Positions 60,694-64,000 of a DNA stretch of 64,000 nt are shown in pieces (the stretch's first letter is position 1; each line of letters starts with the position of its first letter). The notes beneath the pieces were generated by a model. That model made no database searches and was not told where the DNA came from. It was given only the letters and a program-made list of their open reading frames with translations. The translations under genes were made by a program, and so were the position numbers. The stretch lies in contig NZ_LKBA01000001.1 in assembly GCF_001307765.1 (NCBI RefSeq), positions 62,001-126,000 of the forward strand. Direction: 5' to 3'. The stretch comes from Aliiroseovarius crassostreae. GTDB taxonomy: Bacteria > Pseudomonadota > Alphaproteobacteria > Rhodobacterales > Rhodobacteraceae.

Positions 60694-62178
60694 TTACAGG
60701 AAGGCGGTCTCCTCAAAACTGCGCAGCTTCCGGCTGTGGATCCGTTCCAGCGGCATATCGCGCAGGATTTCCATCGCCCGGATGCCGATCAAAAGGTGTC
60801 GTCCGACCTGATCCTTGTAGAAATCCGAGGCCATGCCGGGCAATTTCAACTCGCCATGCAGCGGTTTGTCCGACACACATAAAAGCGTCCCGTAAGGCAC
60901 CCGGAACCGGAACCCGTTGGCGGCGATCGTGGCGCTTTCCATATCAAGGGCGATGGCGCGCGACTGGCTCAGGCGTTGCACCGGGCCGGTCTGGTCGCGC
61001 AATTCCCAGTTGCGATTGTCCAGCGAGGCCACGGTGCCGGTGCGCATGATGCGTTTCAGCTCATACCCTTCCAACTCGGTGATGCCCGCCACCGCCTGTT
61101 CCAGCGCAATCTGGATTTCCGCCAGCGGCGGGATCGGCACCCAGATTGGCAGGTCCGCATCCAGCACCTTGTCTTCGCGCAGATAGGCATGGGCCAGCAC
61201 GAAATCCCCCAACCGCTGCGAGTTGCGCAGCCCTGCGCAATGGCCAACCATCAGCCAGGCATGGGGGCGCAGCACCGCAATATGGTCGGTGGCGGTTTTG
61301 GCATTGGAGGGGCCCACGCCGATATTGACCAGCGTGATCCCGGATCCGTCCGGCCGGGTCAGGTGATAGCTGGGCATCTGTGGCAGTTTCGCCGGCACCG
61401 GCAGGTCCTCGTCCGGTCCGGTGATCCGGTGATAGCCCGGCCCGACAAACCCGCTATAGCCGCTGTCAGGATCGGCCAGCATCTTGCGCGCATAGGCTTC
61501 GAACTCTTCCACGTAGAACTGGTAGTTGGTGAACAGCACATGGTTCTGGAAATCTTCCGGCAGCGTGGCGGTGTAATGGCTGAGCCGGGCCAGGGAATAG
61601 TCCACCCGCTGTGCGGTGAAAGGGGCCAGCGGGCCGGGTTGCCCCTCGTCCCGATTTGCGACCCCGTTCACGATGTCATCATTGGTGGTGTTCAGGTCCG
61701 GCACGTCAAACACGTCGCGCAGCGGGTATTCCATCGCGCCTTCCTGCGGGACCGAGATGTCGGGGTTGCGGGCCACAGCGAAATGGACCGGGATCGGGGT
61801 GTTGGAATAGCCGATTTCCACGGGCTGGCCGTGATTGGTCATGACCAGCCGGATCTGCTGCTCCAGATAATGGGCAAACAGGTCTGGCCGGGTGATTGAG
61901 GAGGCATAGGTCCCCGGTGCTGAGACATGGCCGAAACTCAGCCGTGTGTCGCGCTGGGCATGGCTGGTCGTGGTCAGCCGGATCTCGGGATAAAAGGCGC
62001 GAAACCGGCTGGCAGGTTTGGTCCCTGTGGCGTTATCCTCAAACGCCTGACACAGAAAGGCGCAGGAGGCATCGTAAAGCTCGGTCAGCCGCTCCACCGC
62101 CTTGCTGGCATCGGTGAAGACTTCGTGCTCACCGGTTTCGGGGGTGATGACCGGGATGGTCAGGTCGCTCATCGGCAT
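60694..62178 (-). CDS. amn: AMP nucleosidase
   Basis: A 494-residue enzyme cleaving AMP to adenine and ribose-5-phosphate. Its N-terminal AMP-nucleosidase domain (residues 1-190) and C-terminal phosphorylase-like domain are present, including NIGVGPSNAKTATDHIAVLRPHAWLMVGHCAGLRNSQ near 290 and DMESATIAANG near 420. The adenine released would be the substrate of the next gene, ade, which is transcribed in the same direction four bases upstream, so the two form a purine salvage unit. Confidence 0.94.
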   Translation of the reverse strand: MPMSDLTIPVITPETGEHEVFTDASKAVERLTELYDASCAFLCQAFEDNATGTKPASRFRAFYPEIRLTTTSHAQRDTRLSFGHVSAPGTYASSITRPDLFAHYLEQQIRLVMTNHGQPVEIGYSNTPIPVHFAVARNPDISVPQEGAMEYPLRDVFDVPDLNTTNDDIVNGVANRDEGQPGPLAPFTAQRVDYSLARLSHYTATLPEDFQNHVLFTNYQFYVEEFEAYARKMLADPDSGYSGFVGPGYHRITGPDEDLPVPAKLPQMPSYHLTRPDGSGITLVNIGVGPSNAKTATDHIAVLRPHAWLMVGHCAGLRNSQRLGDFVLAHAYLREDKVLDADLPIWVPIPPLAEIQIALEQAVAGITELEGYELKRIMRTGTVASLDNRNWELRDQTGPVQRLSQSRAIALDMESATIAANGFRFRVPYGTLLCVSDKPLHGELKLPGMASDFYKDQVGRHLLIGIRAMEILRDMPLERIHSRKLRSFEETAFL

Positions 62179-62181
62179 CTT

Positions 62182-63966
62182 TTATTCCTCAAACAATCCG
62201 GTCAGTTCAAACCGGTTCACATCCACCAGCCCCAGGTCGGATATCCGAAGCTCGGGGATCACCACCAGCGCCAGGAAGGAATGCTGGATTGACGCGTTAT
62301 TGAGCGTGCAGCCGCACGCCTCCATCGCCTTCACGATGCCCTGCGCCTTGACCGCGACCTCGGGCGCGGGGGCATCCGACATCAGTCCCGCCACCGGAAG
62401 TTCAACCAGCGCCAGTTCCTGCCCGTCCTTGTAAACGCACATGCCGCCGCCCACCTGGGCCAACCGATTGGCCGCAAGCGCCATATCGTGGCGCGAGGTG
62501 CCGACGACAATCATGTGGTGGCTGTCATGGGCCACGGTTGAGGCCATCGCCATCTGTCCCCGGTATCCGAACCCGTTCACAAACCCGTTTTGCACAGCCC
62601 CCGTGCCCTTGTGCCGTTCCACCAGCGCGACCTGCGCCACATCCTGCGCCTCGTCCGGTTCGACACGGCCGTTGATCACCGCAAGATCGCGGGTCAGCGC
62701 CTTGGTCGGCGCCTGGTTTTCCACAATCCCGATCACCTTGGCGGTGACCGAGTTCTTGCCCTCGGGGGCGTCCACCACAAAATCCGCTTCGGTGATGTCG
62801 CGGCCCAAATGCATTGTCGCTTTCGCATGATCCGGCCAGTCGAGATGCGGACAGTCCACCTTGATCTCTCCTGCCTCCGCCACCACCTGTCCGCGGGCGA
62901 TCACCCGGTTGATCGGCAGCTGGGTCAGGTCATCGGTGAAAATCACATCCGCGCGCCGTCCGGGTGTAATAGAGCCTAATTCACGCTCCAGCCCGAAATG
63001 CGTTGCGGTGTTGATCGTCGCCATCTGCAGCGCCACCAGCGGATCACAGCCATAGCTGATTGCATAGCGCAGCGCGCGGTTCATATGGCCTTCCTCAACC
63101 AATGTGCCGGAATGGCAATCATCGGTGCAGAGGATGAAATTGCGTGGATCAAGGCCCTGTTCGGTCACGGCGGTAATCTGCTTTTCCACGTCAAACCACG
63201 CGGAGCCCAGCCGCATCATCACCCGCATCCCCTGACGCACACGGGCAATCGCATCCGCCTCACACGTGCCTTCGTGATCGTCGGCGGGACCACCTGCCGC
63301 ATAGGCGTGGAAATTGGGGCCCAGATCGGGGCTGGCATAATGCCCGCCAATGGTTTTGCCTGCGGCCTGTGTTGCGGCCATTTCCGCCAGCATCTTGGGG
63401 TCGCTATTGATCACGCCGGGAAAGTTCATCATCTCCCCCAGCCCGATGATACCGGGCCAGCTCATCGCCTCACGCACATCCTCGGGGGTGATTTCAAACC
63501 CGGTGGTCTCAAGCCCGGGGGCTGAGGGCGCACAGCTGGGCATTTGCGTGTAGATATTGACCGGCTGCAACAGGGCCTCGTCATGCATCAAACGCACACC
63601 TTCCAGCCCCAGCACATTGGCGATCTCATGCGGGTCGACAAACATGGTGGTGGTGCCGTGGGGAATGACAGCGCGGACAAATTCAGCCGGGGTCAGCATA
63701 CCGCTTTCGATATGCATATGCCCGTCACACAGACCCGGTATCAGGTATTGGCCATCGGCCTCGATCACCTCGGTGCTGTCGCCAATACAATGTCCTGCAT
63801 CGGGGCCAATATAGGCAAACCGCCCTGCCTTGATCGCAATGTCCCAGTTGAGCACTTCGCGCGTGTGCACATTCACCACCTGCCCACCGGTGATCACCAG
63901 ATCTGCAGGCGCCCGGCCTGCGGCCACCGCGATCAGGTCGGGGGCGCAGTCGGCCCAGGGTTTCAA
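62182..63966 (-). CDS. ade: Adenine deaminase
   Basis: A 594-residue amidohydrolase converting adenine to hypoxanthine. Metal-site motifs: LCDGHMHIESGML near 83, HGTTTMFVDPHEIANVLG, and ILCTDDCHSGTLVEEGH near 275. The C-terminal Ade domain (HHMIVVGTSRHDMALAANRL) completes the usual length. Just upstream of amn, it is the first gene of the unit seen. The likely start is near 63966, close to the window edge. Confidence 0.95.
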   Translation of the reverse strand: MKPWADCAPDLIAVAAGRAPADLVITGGQVVNVHTREVLNWDIAIKAGRFAYIGPDAGHCIGDSTEVIEADGQYLIPGLCDGHMHIESGMLTPAEFVRAVIPHGTTTMFVDPHEIANVLGLEGVRLMHDEALLQPVNIYTQMPSCAPSAPGLETTGFEITPEDVREAMSWPGIIGLGEMMNFPGVINSDPKMLAEMAATQAAGKTIGGHYASPDLGPNFHAYAAGGPADDHEGTCEADAIARVRQGMRVMMRLGSAWFDVEKQITAVTEQGLDPRNFILCTDDCHSGTLVEEGHMNRALRYAISYGCDPLVALQMATINTATHFGLERELGSITPGRRADVIFTDDLTQLPINRVIARGQVVAEAGEIKVDCPHLDWPDHAKATMHLGRDITEADFVVDAPEGKNSVTAKVIGIVENQAPTKALTRDLAVINGRVEPDEAQDVAQVALVERHKGTGAVQNGFVNGFGYRGQMAMASTVAHDSHHMIVVGTSRHDMALAANRLAQVGGGMCVYKDGQELALVELPVAGLMSDAPAPEVAVKAQGIVKAMEACGCTLNNASIQHSFLALVVIPELRISDLGLVDVNRFELTGLFEE

Positions 63967-64000
63967 TTCAGGATGGCTGGAATTTTTCGTTGTTCTTTTC

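Overview
The window looks like a chromosomal segment of a marine-type alphaproteobacterium, most likely Rhodobacterales (Roseobacter group). This rests on gene content: petABC bc1 operon, dapF-mtaB pair, clade I Tat-exported NosZ, thiBPQ behind a TPP riboswitch, and GC-rich codon use in the housekeeping parts. Genus and species cannot be read from it.

Layout. 1-4752: end of a nitric oxide reductase cluster (norD 3' part, norE, norF), a Crp/Fnr-type regulator with an FNR-like box in its divergent promoter, two small membrane proteins, and a UbiE-like methyltransferase overlapping a MenA-like prenyltransferase. 4753-6221: decayed DNA with a copper-chaperone pseudogene, a transporter fragment, and a shrunken IS3-type element that contains a palindromic MITE-like insert. 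6357-15512: nitrous oxide reductase operon (a small Cys-rich protein, then nosRZDFYLX) behind a perfect FNR-type palindrome. 15549-17928: an IS5-type and an IS1182-type element, the latter broken by a 40-bp hairpin insertion.

18017-41544: a complete Tn7-like transposon of about 23.5 kb with TGTCGGGTGACA ends, arrayed transposase-binding repeats and a 5-bp target duplication (TCAAG). It lies between tRNA-Lys and that tRNA's own terminator. Its core is tnsA-tniA(tnsB)-tniB(tnsC)-tniQ. Its cargo is two small HTH regulators, a group of small genes with two metallophosphoesterases, a full dndBCDEA DNA phosphorothioation operon, and a convergent five-gene operon: PLD/DEVH helicase, small protein, SMC-like ATPase, small protein, DUF262/DUF1524 nuclease-like protein. 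I read this as a mobile phosphorothioate-based defence island. The four-gene helicase/ATPase unit resembles the published PbeABCD composition and the last gene resembles SspE/GmrSD. The combination on a tRNA-associated Tn7-like element is the most notable thing in the window.

41556-64000: housekeeping chromosome with tRNA-Lys, dapF, mtaB, a PaiB-like protein, a GST behind three palindromes, a membrane protein with a winged-helix regulator behind a long inverted repeat, petABC, the thiamine transporter with its riboswitch, an SDR enzyme, three EamA-type transporters, aroC with an HD-domain gene, an HU protein, and purine salvage genes amn and ade. Coordinates of short motifs were counted by hand and may be off by one or two bases.
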